Both the position numbers and the translations under genes were made by a program. A stretch of DNA of 55,725 bases. Origin: an uncultured Lachnospiraceae bacterium (GTDB taxonomy: Bacteria; Bacillota; Clostridia; Lachnospirales; Lachnospiraceae). Position 1 is the stretch's first letter. The number at the start of each line of letters is the position of its first letter. The notes under the pieces are model-generated. The model saw only the letters and a program-made list of their open reading frames with translations, searched no databases and was not told the origin of the DNA. Location: positions 1 to 55,725 of the forward strand of contig CACZBW010000024.1 in assembly GCA_902779575.1 (NCBI GenBank), read 5' to 3'. This document shows, piece after piece, positions 17,259 through 25,713 of the stretch.

Positions 17259-18095
17259 ATGAAGAAATTCTGGAAAAATGCCCCTCTTCGACTGAAACTG
17301 GGACTGATCATAACGATCTTCTTTCTGATTCTCGGTTTTGTTGTTTATTTCATTCCGCATGCGGATCCGTTCCCGAACAACATCAGGTTCAAGAACCTGC
17401 CGCCTTCCTCGGAGCATTTCTTCGGTACGACTTCACAGGGCCAGGATATCTTCTGGCTGCTGATTGAGGCGATCCATAATTCTCTGACGATCGGTTTCAT
17501 TGTTGCTCTGATCGGTACCGTAGTGGGCGTCATGGTTGGACTGATCTCCGGTTTTGTCGGCGGCGCTCTAGACCGTATCCTGATGCTGATCACGGATACC
17601 TTCGTCGTTATTCCGTCCCTGCCGGTTCTGATCATGATGACCTCCCTCATGAAGGGAAGTTCCACGGTCCTTCTGCTGGCCCTCGTACTGGCGGTATTTG
17701 CCTGGGCCTGGCCCAGCCGTCAGATCCGCTCCATGGCTCTGACCATGAAAGAGAGAGACTTCATCCATACCGCATGGTTCTCCGGTGAGGGAACAATCCA
17801 GACGGTTGTGACGGAGATTCTTCCCTTTGCGCTGACCTGGTCGCTGTCCAACTTCATGAACGCGACCCTGAACGCCATCGCATCCGAGTCCGGACTTGCC
17901 GTCCTCGGTCTGTCTCCGGGCAACCTGGTATCTCTCGGGAATATGATCCAGTGGGCAAGAAACTACAACGCCATCATGATGGGGCGCTGGAACTGGATCC
18001 TTCCGCCTATCCTTGCAACCATTATCCTGTTTGTCGGCCTCTTTATGCTGATCACGGGATACAATGACTACATGTCCATGAAACGAGGTAGATAA
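17259..18095 (+). CDS. ABC importer permease, DppC/OppC type
   Basis: The 278-residue permease partners the preceding DppB-type subunit. The N-terminal hydrophobic segment (LIITIFFLILGFVVYFI) and the DppC-type motif HFFGTTSQGQDIFW are present. A coupling loop containing RSMALTMKERDFIHTAWFS precedes the C-terminal helices. GGGAGG precedes the ATG. The stop is 2 bp before the ATPase start, indicating translational coupling. Confidence 0.9.
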   Translation: MKKFWKNAPLRLKLGLIITIFFLILGFVVYFIPHADPFPNNIRFKNLPPSSEHFFGTTSQGQDIFWLLIEAIHNSLTIGFIVALIGTVVGVMVGLISGFVGGALDRILMLITDTFVVIPSLPVLIMMTSLMKGSSTVLLLALVLAVFAWAWPSRQIRSMALTMKERDFIHTAWFSGEGTIQTVVTEILPFALTWSLSNFMNATLNAIASESGLAVLGLSPGNLVSLGNMIQWARNYNAIMMGRWNWILPPILATIILFVGLFMLITGYNDYMSMKRGR

Positions 18096-18097
18096 AT

Positions 18098-19069
18098 ATG
18101 CTGAAAATTGAAAATTTGTCCGCCTCCTATAAAACCATCGACGGAAACATCCATGTTGTCAAGGATGTAGACTTTGAGATCCGTGATAACGAGATATTCG
18201 GTATCGCTGGTGAATCCGGATGCGGTAAATCAACCCTGCTCAAGACCCTTTATGATATCGTGGAATTTCCTCTGGAGATTGATAAGGGACGCGTTGTGCT
18301 CAGCGGCGTAAAGAACGGGAAAGAGTTTTCCTATCAGAGCGGAGAGATCCGCAAATGCTGGTGGAACAATATCTCCTATGTACCGCAGGCTGCGCAGAGT
18401 GTTCTGAACCCGATCGTCAGGCTGAAGGAACAGTTCCTCGACTCCATCCCGGATGAAGACAAAAAGAATGAAACGGAGCAGCAGACGCTTGCCCGGGTGG
18501 CCAAATACCTGGAAGAGCTCGGCCTCTCTCCTGACGTTCTCGAAGCATTCCCCTTCCAGCTGTCCGGCGGTATGCGTCAGCGTGCCATCATCGCTCTGGC
18601 GACCTTCATGTCTCCGAACGTTGTACTTGCGGATGAACCGACCACGGCTCTGGACGTCGTCGTCCAGAAGGGAATCCTGATGATGCTGATGCGTCTGCAG
18701 CAGCAGTTCAAGAATACCCTGGTAATCGTCAGCCACGATATGGGCGTCCATTACCAGATCACGAACCGGATGGGAATCATGTATTCCGGAAGTTTTGTAG
18801 AGCTCGGGAATACGACAGATATCTTCGATGATCCCATCCACCCATATACCAAGATGCTGATCGGCGCTCTTCCCAGAGTCGGTGACAAGAGCCAGAAGGT
18901 CGGCATTCCGGGCCGCCCGCCCGCACTGAAGAATCCGCCGCCGGGATGCAGGTTTGCCGCCCGCTGCCCGAACGCCACGGACAAGTGCAGAGCGGAGGTT
19001 CCCACGTTCCGCGAGATCAAGCCGGGACGCTTCGCGGCGTGCCACTATCTGGAATCGGAGGTGAACTGA
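18098..19069 (+). CDS. ABC importer ATPase, DppD/OppD type
   Basis: The 323-residue nucleotide-binding subunit has Walker A GESGCGKST, signature LSGGMRQR and Walker B VVLADEP with the D-loop (TTALD). It carries the C-terminal oligopeptide-transporter extension with a cysteine cluster (PGCRFAARCPNATDKC...AACHY). That region has been linked to an iron-sulfur cluster in some DppD proteins. One base separates its stop codon from the next ATG. Confidence 0.92.
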   Translation: MLKIENLSASYKTIDGNIHVVKDVDFEIRDNEIFGIAGESGCGKSTLLKTLYDIVEFPLEIDKGRVVLSGVKNGKEFSYQSGEIRKCWWNNISYVPQAAQSVLNPIVRLKEQFLDSIPDEDKKNETEQQTLARVAKYLEELGLSPDVLEAFPFQLSGGMRQRAIIALATFMSPNVVLADEPTTALDVVVQKGILMMLMRLQQQFKNTLVIVSHDMGVHYQITNRMGIMYSGSFVELGNTTDIFDDPIHPYTKMLIGALPRVGDKSQKVGIPGRPPALKNPPPGCRFAARCPNATDKCRAEVPTFREIKPGRFAACHYLESEVN

Positions 19070-19070
19070 C

Positions 19071-20042
19071 ATGGCAGAAAAACTTCTGGAAATAAAAAAT
19101 GTCAGCAAGATATTCCGTATCGGCGGCATGCTGATGGGTAAAAAGCTTGTGGCGGTGGATGACGTTTCTCTGGACATTGACTCCGACCGTCCTGTCATTC
19201 TTGCGATTGTCGGTGAGTCCGGATGCGGAAAGTCCACTCTCTGCAAGATGATTCTGCGCATGCACACCCCGGACGGGGGGACGATCAAGCTGCTGGGACA
19301 TGATTACGCCGACAGGAAGGGGTATGATCCCAAACAGTTCCGCCTGGATGTGCAGCCGATCTACCAGAACCCGTATGAGTCTTTCTCGATGAGAAAGACG
19401 GTTGATACCTATCTTTACAACACCGCCCTGCGTCTTGGCATCTGCAAAAGCAGGGCAGAGGCGGACAAGGTTGTCGATGAAACGCTTCACAGCGTAGGCA
19501 TGTCCCTTCAGGTTGTAAAAGGCAAGTATCCGACCCAGTTCTCCGGCGGTGAGCTTCAGAGAATCTCCATCGCGAGAGCCCTGATCACAAGGCCGAAGCT
19601 GATCATTGCAGATGAACCGGTTGCCGCGATCGACGCGTCCATGAAGATGAACATCGTCAACCTGTTCAAGGACCTGAAGGAGCAGTATAAAGTTTCCTTC
19701 ATCTATATCACCCATGACCTTTCGACGGCTTATTACGTATCGGACTATATCGCGACACTTTACCGCGGCGGTCTGATCGAGTACGGTCCCGCAAAGGTGC
19801 TTATGGACGATCCGGCGCATCCTTACACAGAGCTTCTGATGAACGCTGTTCCGCGTGTCGGAGACAAGTGGAAGGAGAGTGAAGCCATGCCGGATATGGA
19901 AGAAAAAGAATACGCGATTACTTACTGTAAGTTCGCGCCGCGCTGCCCGTACGCAACGGAAGAGTGCCGCAAGGACAAACCTCCGCTGACTTCGTTCGGC
20001 AGTGAGCGGAAAGTCCGCTGCTACCATGCCCTGGTAAAGTGA
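19071..20042 (+). CDS. ABC importer ATPase, DppF/OppF type
   Basis: The 323-residue second nucleotide-binding subunit has Walker A GESGCGKST, signature FSGGELQR and Walker B LIIADEP. The D-loop reads VAAID. It also has the C-terminal cysteine motif (CKFAPRCPYATEEC...RCYH), so both ATPases of this system carry the complete extension. It completes the importer that starts at 14147. A terminator lies immediately downstream. Confidence 0.92.
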   Translation: MAEKLLEIKNVSKIFRIGGMLMGKKLVAVDDVSLDIDSDRPVILAIVGESGCGKSTLCKMILRMHTPDGGTIKLLGHDYADRKGYDPKQFRLDVQPIYQNPYESFSMRKTVDTYLYNTALRLGICKSRAEADKVVDETLHSVGMSLQVVKGKYPTQFSGGELQRISIARALITRPKLIIADEPVAAIDASMKMNIVNLFKDLKEQYKVSFIYITHDLSTAYYVSDYIATLYRGGLIEYGPAKVLMDDPAHPYTELLMNAVPRVGDKWKESEAMPDMEEKEYAITYCKFAPRCPYATEECRKDKPPLTSFGSERKVRCYHALVK

Positions 20043-20059
20043 GTATCTGTGTATCATTC

Positions 20060-20090
20060 GGCCGGCGCTGCAAAAGCGCCGGCCTTGTGT
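20060..20090 (+). terminator. Terminator of the first ABC importer operon
   Basis: A perfect 10-bp stem, GGCCGGCGCT (20060-20069) with AGCGCCGGCC (20075-20084), is followed by TTGTGT. The T-run is poor, but the stem is very stable. Confidence 0.7.
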
Positions 20091-20182
20091 ACATCAGGGA
20101 ACATTGATTCTATCAGCGTTTCCCTGACACGGGACGGGAAGATGACATCTACCTGCCCGATTCAGGAAGGTTTATTTGTCGG

Positions 20183-21394
20183 ATGAATCACAAAAGCAAT
20201 AACCGGTATATCAATGGTACAACTCTGTCCTATGGAATTGTACACATTCTCTACTGGACCATCTTCTGCCTGATGGTCGCCTTTGCCTCGGCTTTTCTGC
20301 TGAGCAGGGGACTTTCGAGCAGCAGAATCGGTCTGATCCTCGGGGTGTCCTATCTGCTTTCCGCGCTCCTTCAGCCGGTGACGGGAGCATTTTTCAGCCG
20401 TCACAATATCCCAAGGAGCCGGGGGATAGCGGTGATCTATATCCCGGTGGCGCTGATCACAATAGCGATCCGTTTTTTTCCCATGAGCGGAAACGCGATA
20501 GGCGCCTGTATGATCGTCCTTGTCACAGTGCAGTCCATGATGCAGCCTTCGATCAATGCCCTCTACCAGAGCATCGAGACGAAGGAAGAACCGGTAAACT
20601 TCGGCCTGGCCCGCGGCATGGGCTCCGTGGCCTACGCCCTGTCCTCCTTCCTGGCGGGAAGACTTCTGAAGGTATTTGATCCCTCCATCCTGCCGCTTAT
20701 GTATCTGACCGCCCAGCTGCTCCTGATTGCCGTCCTGTTCCTGATCAGGGACAACGGCGCCGTGGTAAAGAGCAGGGACAGGGGCGGAAATATGTCCTAC
20801 GGGGAGATGCTGAACAGATACAGCCACCTGCGCTTTTTTGTCCTCGGAATGATCTGCCTTTTCCTGACATACAGTTTCATCGACAGCTTCCTGGTACAGA
20901 TTATTCTCAGCATCGGCGGAACCACTTCGGATCTGGGGACCGCGATCATGTTCGCGGCTATCCTGGAGATGCCGGCCATGGTTCTCTACGCCTGGATCTG
21001 CCGCAAAGGGCGGGGCATGGAAGTATTCCAGATCTCCATGTGGATCTGGCTTGCAAAAGATATCCTGATGGTATTCGTCAGAACTCCGCAGCAGCTTTTC
21101 CTGGTTCAGATTATGGGCTGCGCCTGCTGCGCGATCTATGTGCCGGGCATGATGCATTATATGAGCAGATCGCTTCCGCCTTCCCAGCTGCTCAGGGGAG
21201 CTACCATGGCGGGAACCGCGACGACGCTCGGCAGCCTGATTGCCACCCTGGTGGGAGGCTGGATGATTGATCATGCGGGAGTTCATACTTCACTGATTCT
21301 GGTGCAGATTCCTGCGGTTGCGGGAACGCTTCTGATGAACGCCGCGATTATCCGCGCAAGAAAGACCGCATATGCCGCAAAAGAAAAGACGTAA
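20183..21394 (+). CDS. MFS transporter (12-helix, MFS_1-like)
   Basis: The 403-residue polytopic protein has about 12 predicted transmembrane helices and a central cytoplasmic loop around residues 195-215 (KSRDRGGNMSYGEML). The N-terminal layout SYGIVHILYWTIFCL...LLSRGLSSSRIGLILG matches the MFS_1-like/LacY-related group of sugar or nucleoside permeases. The substrate is unknown; the preceding carbohydrate locus makes a sugar plausible. GGAAGG lies about 12 nt upstream of the ATG, a somewhat long spacing. It is separated from the ABC operon by a terminator and may be co-transcribed with the ThuA-like gene. Confidence 0.82.
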   Translation: MNHKSNNRYINGTTLSYGIVHILYWTIFCLMVAFASAFLLSRGLSSSRIGLILGVSYLLSALLQPVTGAFFSRHNIPRSRGIAVIYIPVALITIAIRFFPMSGNAIGACMIVLVTVQSMMQPSINALYQSIETKEEPVNFGLARGMGSVAYALSSFLAGRLLKVFDPSILPLMYLTAQLLLIAVLFLIRDNGAVVKSRDRGGNMSYGEMLNRYSHLRFFVLGMICLFLTYSFIDSFLVQIILSIGGTTSDLGTAIMFAAILEMPAMVLYAWICRKGRGMEVFQISMWIWLAKDILMVFVRTPQQLFLVQIMGCACCAIYVPGMMHYMSRSLPPSQLLRGATMAGTATTLGSLIATLVGGWMIDHAGVHTSLILVQIPAVAGTLLMNAAIIRARKTAYAAKEKT

Positions 21395-21496
21395 CTGTTT
21401 ATTGTCAGGCCTTACAGTCTGATAACAGATCAGAAATGACGTGCGATGTGCTATGACATTCCAATACCTGTTCAGTAATGGGGGAAAGGAAAGAGT

Positions 21497-22306
21497 ATGA
21501 TTAGAGTTACAGTCTGGTATGAGTATGCCCAGGAGAGCGGAACTCTGAAAGAGGAATTTGCCGAAGGGATTCCGCAGGAGATAGTTGAAAAATTCAGCAG
21601 CTGGCTTCCGCAGGCGGCAGAGCGCATCCGAAGCCAGTATCCGGACGGGCTGATGGGAACCCTTGCCGGATATCTTAAAAAGAATCCGGATTTTCAGGTT
21701 ACTTACGTTAATATGTACATGCCGGAGTTCGGCCTTCCGGATGAGCTCCTCGATAACACGGACGTCCTGATTTACTGGGCACATGTCATGCATCAGGCGA
21801 TCCCGGACAGTCTGGCTTTCAAAATTGTGAAAAGAGTCCAGGCGGGCATGGGCTTCATACCGCTTCATTCCGCGCATCAGTCAAAGCCGTTTACCTATCT
21901 GATGGGAACCTCCGGAAGCCTGAGCTGGAGAGAAGGGGATTTCTGCAGAATCTGGACGGTGGCTCCCGCCCATCCGATTGCCCGGGGAATTCCCGAGGCG
22001 GTCGAGCTTTGCGAGGAAGAGATGTACGGCGAACCCTTTGATATTCCGACGCCGGAGGAAACCATCTTCATCAGCTGGTACGGAGGAGGAGAGGTGTTCC
22101 GGTCCGGATGCACCTGGAAGCGCGGATACGGAAAGATCTTCTATTTCCAGCCGGGGCATGAGACAAGCCCGTCCTACCACAATCCCTATGTCCTGAAGAT
22201 CATAGAGAACGCGGTTTACTGGACTGCCCCGACTGTCTGGAGGAAAGATTTCAGCTGTCCGAATATCGTGGAATCTCCGGAGAAGAAGAGAGCTGAAAAA
22301 GGCTGA
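21497..22306 (+). CDS. ThuA-like (trehalose utilisation) domain protein
   Basis: The 269-residue cytoplasmic protein has the class I glutamine-amidotransferase-like fold of ThuA proteins. Characteristic stretches include TDVLIYWAHVMHQ, GFIPLHSAHQS, AHPIARGIP and the C-terminal GYGKIFYFQPGHE. The ThuA family is linked to trehalose, sucrose or related disaccharide use, but its biochemical activity is poorly defined; related enzymes act on keto-sugars. No catalytic cysteine triad of true amidotransferases is apparent. GGAAAG precedes ATG 21497. The neighbouring glucosidase, mannosidase and transporters support a carbohydrate role. Confidence 0.85.
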   Translation: MIRVTVWYEYAQESGTLKEEFAEGIPQEIVEKFSSWLPQAAERIRSQYPDGLMGTLAGYLKKNPDFQVTYVNMYMPEFGLPDELLDNTDVLIYWAHVMHQAIPDSLAFKIVKRVQAGMGFIPLHSAHQSKPFTYLMGTSGSLSWREGDFCRIWTVAPAHPIARGIPEAVELCEEEMYGEPFDIPTPEETIFISWYGGGEVFRSGCTWKRGYGKIFYFQPGHETSPSYHNPYVLKIIENAVYWTAPTVWRKDFSCPNIVESPEKKRAEKG

Positions 22307-22351
22307 TCTTATTCCCGGCTTTTTAAGAAAACCTTCACTTGTTTCATTCAG

Positions 22352-22397
22352 GATGAGATGCTATTCTGCTTACAGGATCTGCATCTCATCTTTTTTT
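22352..22397 (+). terminator. Terminator after the ThuA-like gene
   Basis: A perfect 10-bp stem, GATGAGATGC (22352-22361) with GCATCTCATC (22381-22390), is followed by TTTTTTT. Confidence 0.88.
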
Positions 22398-22685
22398 CAG
22401 GATCCATATCTTATTTTCCGGCGGGGTCCCGCCATACAGCCATTCCCTCCACAATTACATACGGATGCGGCGGATGGCCGGGCTTTTAACGCTCATCTCA
22501 TTATTTTCCACAGAAGCAAAGGGCATGAGAATACAGGACCAGTCTGCGTCTATACCAACAGGGCGAATACGTCACGCAAGGCGGGCGCCGTCTAATCGGC
22601 AGGCTGCTGCATCCGGACTCCTTTGAGGGTTGAACAGAGCTCTAAGGGCATGGTAAAATCATCTTGCGAAAGTGAGGTGATAGAA
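22398..22685. other. Intergenic region, promoter only
   Basis: After the ThuA terminator, no coding sequence was recognised until the small gene. A predicted promoter sits at 22630-22659. The rest shows no evident structure. Confidence 0.4.
22630..22659 (+). promoter_or_regulatory. Predicted promoter of the small gene
   Basis: -35 TTGAAC (22630-22635), 18-bp spacer, -10 TAAAAT (22654-22659) with an extended TGg immediately upstream. Confidence 0.62.
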
Positions 22686-22820
22686 TTGGGAGAAGAAATG
22701 ACTGCAAATGAATTATCGCTGCTTATCGATTTGATCCTTGAAATGATAAAGAATAACCATATTCAGGAACTCGTAACAATTCTGGAAAACTATAAAAAAG
22801 GTGAAAGACCTGCAAAATAA
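22686..22820 (+). CDS. Small conserved-looking protein, unknown
   Basis: A 44-residue product, mostly predicted alpha-helix (ANELSLLIDLILEMIKNN), with a charged end (YKKGERPAK). TTG 22686 is favoured because GAGGTGAT (22674-22681) is an excellent ribosome-binding match at the right spacing. ATG 22698, giving 40 residues, is the alternative. It has its own promoter and a very strong terminator, so it is a complete monocistronic unit. That makes a real gene, or a small RNA that includes it, likely. The function is unknown. Confidence 0.6.
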   Translation: MGEEMTANELSLLIDLILEMIKNNHIQELVTILENYKKGERPAK

Positions 22821-22839
22821 CCGGATAGCCTGACCCCAT

Positions 22840-22874
22840 AGAGCCTTGTTGAGCCATTCAACAAGGCTCTTTTT
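22840..22874 (+). terminator. Strong rho-independent terminator
   Basis: A perfect 12-bp stem, AGAGCCTTGTTG (22840-22851) with CAACAAGGCTCT (22859-22870), has a 7-nt loop and TTTTT. Confidence 0.92.
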
Positions 22875-22960
22875 GCGCGATAAAGGTCTGCAGTTCACGG
22901 CTGTGAATTGTAACCGGCAGAAGCCGGTTCCGGCTGGCTTTTCATCACAGGAGGAAGATT

Positions 22961-23923
22961 ATGGAAAAAGATATTGTCATGAAAGAGAATCTGTTTTTTG
23001 CTGTAGAACAGACCCGGAAGAAAGAGGAATTTGTAAGGTCTTATCTTCAGCGGCATCCGGAGGAGAGCGGTATTGTTTTCTGCGCGACGCGCAGGATCGC
23101 TGACACGCTCTGGAAAAATCTGTCCACAGAAGGGTTCCCGGCTGCGAGATATCACGAGGGGATGACTGAAAAGAGACGGCTGCTGGAAATGGAAACTTTT
23201 GCCGGGGACCGGAGCCGGGTCATGATCACGACAGGGGCGTCCGGCATGGAGACGGAAAAGAAAAATATAAGGTTTGTGATCCATTACAATATGCCCCTGA
23301 GCCCGGAAGATTATTGCCGCGAAGCCGGGTATGCTGGCCGGGACAATGAGACAGCGGAATGTATCATCCTCTTCAGCCGGCAGGACATTGCCATTGACCG
23401 GATGCTGTTAAGGAACCGGAGAAATGACGGACGGTATACAGAAGAGGAATGGGATTCGCTCCGCAGAGCGGATGAGACCCGGATGCAGAAGATGATCGCC
23501 TACTGCACGGAGGATCACTGCTTCAGGGCTTTCCTGCTGGATTATTTCGGAGAGAACTATGAGGAAAGCTGCGGGAACTGCTCTTTCTGCCTTAGCACGG
23601 CGACGCAGGATGACTGGAAGAAAGGATGTCCTTTCCCGGAAGGAGAGCGGGGAAAGACCGGTCCGAAGGTCAGGCCTGCAGATACGCTTGAAGCAGGGCA
23701 GAGAGAACTGTTTGAGCAGCTGAGAATCCTGCGGCGGGAAATCGCCTCAGAGAAGAAAATTCCCCCGTATATCGTATTTTCCGACCGGACGCTTGCGGAC
23801 ATGTGCCGGAAAATTCCCCGTACGGAGGCGGAACTGCTGGATGTAAACGGAGTGGGAGAATACAAACTGGAACACTACGGGGCTCAGTTCCTGGAGATTC
23901 TGCGGGACTTTGACGCCGCGTAA
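22961..23923 (+). CDS. RecQ-like protein lacking the N-terminal ATPase lobe
   Basis: The 320-residue protein aligns only with the second half of RecQ helicases. It has the second RecA-like lobe (SGIVFCATRR; VMITTGASGMETEKKNIRF; FVIHYNMPLSPEDYCREAG), the RQC zinc module (AYCTEDHCFRAFLLDYF...CGNCSFC, four Cys) and a C-terminal HRDC domain (from about residue 240). Walker A and DEAH motifs are absent. Motif VI, normally QEAGRAGRD, reads REAGYAGRD, so even the retained lobe has diverged. The gene starts at its own AGGAGG site and has no frameshift, so it is not simply a broken gene. It probably binds DNA through RQC/HRDC without unwinding it. No missing first half was found upstream. Confidence 0.85.
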   Translation: MEKDIVMKENLFFAVEQTRKKEEFVRSYLQRHPEESGIVFCATRRIADTLWKNLSTEGFPAARYHEGMTEKRRLLEMETFAGDRSRVMITTGASGMETEKKNIRFVIHYNMPLSPEDYCREAGYAGRDNETAECIILFSRQDIAIDRMLLRNRRNDGRYTEEEWDSLRRADETRMQKMIAYCTEDHCFRAFLLDYFGENYEESCGNCSFCLSTATQDDWKKGCPFPEGERGKTGPKVRPADTLEAGQRELFEQLRILRREIASEKKIPPYIVFSDRTLADMCRKIPRTEAELLDVNGVGEYKLEHYGAQFLEILRDFDAA

Positions 23924-23961
23924 TTCCTGTTCACAGCCGGCAGTCTCATGGCATTTGCCCC

Positions 23962-23990
23962 TTGCATTTTAAAGTGTTTTCCGATATGAT
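23962..23990 (+). promoter_or_regulatory. Predicted promoter of the second ABC importer operon
   Basis: -35 TTGCAT (23962-23967), 17-bp spacer, -10 TATGAT (23985-23990). It is placed 55 bp before the start codon. Confidence 0.7.
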
Positions 23991-24045
23991 GATCGCGACA
24001 ATTTAATAATGGGAGAAGAGATTAGATTAGCGTAAGGAGATCGCA

Positions 24046-25584
24046 ATGGCAAAGAAAAGAATTGCAGCGCTCCTGTCTGCGGCTGTTCTCGCGTGTTCAC
24101 TCAGCATAACGGGCTTTGGAGCAACGCAGGAGACAGAAGCAGGCAGCGACATCAAAACCGCTTCTTCCGGGGAGACCGTCGAATTTGTCGTCGGCATTCC
24201 CCAGGACCTGGATGACAGTCTTGACCCGTATCAGATAACGGCCGCAGGAACCAGAGAGGTCATGTTTAACGTCTTCGAAGGGCTGGTAAAGCCCGATCCG
24301 GACGGTAATTTTGTTGATGCTGTGGCATCTTCGCACGAGATATCGGAGGATGGTCTCACCTACACATTCACTGTGCGGGACGGAGTAATCTTCCATAACG
24401 GCGCGCAGTGCACGGCAGACGACGTACTCTATTCCTTCGAAACCTGCGCCGCCTCCACGACCAGTACAGCCGTGGCGGGGGCGCTTTCTGATATAGCGGA
24501 CATTTCCGCTGACGGAAATGTGGTAGCGATCACTCTGAATGCGGCCAACAGCAGCTTTCTGAGTACCGTGTCCAGCGTGTCCATCGTCCCGAAGGATTAT
24601 GACAGTCAGGCGACTGCCCCTGTCGGAACCGGACCGTTCAGATTTGTCTCCAGATCCGTGCAGGATAAGGTTGTCTTTGAAAGAAATGACGATTACTACG
24701 GTGAGAAGCCGGCTCTTTCGAAGGTGACCTGCAAGATCTACGAGGACAACAACGCCCTGTTTACAGCCGTTGATTCCGGTGCCCTCGACATGGCATTTCA
24801 TCTGACCGTGGACCAGGTAAACAACCTGACCAACGGTTACAACGTGATCGAAGGAGAGATGAACCTTGTTCAGGCTCTGTACCTGAACAACGCCAAAGCT
24901 CCTTTCGATGATGTGAAGGTAAGGCAGGCGCTGTGCTATGCCATCGACGTCGACGCGATTCTGGCGCTGACGGAGGACGGACACGGCGCGAAGCTCGGCA
25001 GCTCTGTATATCCGAGCTTTTCCAAATATTTTGATGAGTCTCTTGTGGACGCGTATCCCTATGATCCGGCAAAGGCCGCTGAGCTTCTGAATGAGGCCGG
25101 GGCTTCCGGGCTGTCCTTCACCATCAAGGTGCCCGGTAATTATACGCCGCATGTCAATACGGCAACCGTGATCGTGGAGCTGCTTGCGGCGGCCGGCGTC
25201 AATGCTTCCATCGAGCAGGTTGACTGGCAGACCTGGCTGAGCGATGTCTACCAGGGCAGGAATTTTGAGGCAACCGTGATCGGGTTTGACGCGGCGTACC
25301 TCAGTCCCGACGCCCTTCTGCAGCGCTGGGTTTCCACAGACGGCTCCAATATGATCGGCTACAGCAATCCGGACTATGACGAAGCGCTCGCGAAAGCCCA
25401 GAGCACGACGGACGATTCGGAACAGACGGAAGCCTACAAGGCAGCCGCGAAGATTCTCTCCGACACGGCGGCCAACGTATACATTCAGGATCTTGCGGAT
25501 TTCGTAGCGCTGAATCCGGAATTCACCGGCTATGAATTCTACCCGCTTTATGCAGTGGATTTCTCTAAAATCAGTCCCGCTTAA
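24046..25584 (+). CDS. ABC importer substrate-binding protein (family 5, DppA type)
   Basis: The 512-residue solute-binding protein has a typical family 5 length. The signal sequence contains a possible lipobox (VLAC at about residues 14-17), so it may be a lipoprotein; an alternative cleavage after GFGA is also possible. Signatures include VGIPQDLDDSLDPYQ, a DGVIFHNGAQ motif and VRQALCYAID. Peptide, oligosaccharide or metal-chelate ligands are all known for the family. AAGGAG precedes ATG 24046. It heads a complete DppABCDF-like operon with its own promoter. Confidence 0.88.
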   Translation: MAKKRIAALLSAAVLACSLSITGFGATQETEAGSDIKTASSGETVEFVVGIPQDLDDSLDPYQITAAGTREVMFNVFEGLVKPDPDGNFVDAVASSHEISEDGLTYTFTVRDGVIFHNGAQCTADDVLYSFETCAASTTSTAVAGALSDIADISADGNVVAITLNAANSSFLSTVSSVSIVPKDYDSQATAPVGTGPFRFVSRSVQDKVVFERNDDYYGEKPALSKVTCKIYEDNNALFTAVDSGALDMAFHLTVDQVNNLTNGYNVIEGEMNLVQALYLNNAKAPFDDVKVRQALCYAIDVDAILALTEDGHGAKLGSSVYPSFSKYFDESLVDAYPYDPAKAAELLNEAGASGLSFTIKVPGNYTPHVNTATVIVELLAAAGVNASIEQVDWQTWLSDVYQGRNFEATVIGFDAAYLSPDALLQRWVSTDGSNMIGYSNPDYDEALAKAQSTTDDSEQTEAYKAAAKILSDTAANVYIQDLADFVALNPEFTGYEFYPLYAVDFSKISPA

Positions 25585-25713
25585 CAGCTCCTGCATCCGG
25601 CAGCCCGGCAGAAGGTATTTCGGATCCGGTCTGCCTGAGGGAGGAATTCCGGACTCGGCAGCCTTGAGACAGATGTTCATTTACTGAGAATACAGAAGGA
25701 AAGGAGGCGGCAG

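Noticed and set aside
22398-22640. Possible riboswitch or gene remnant between the ThuA-like and small genes
   Set aside because: No conserved fold or reading frame could be recognised.
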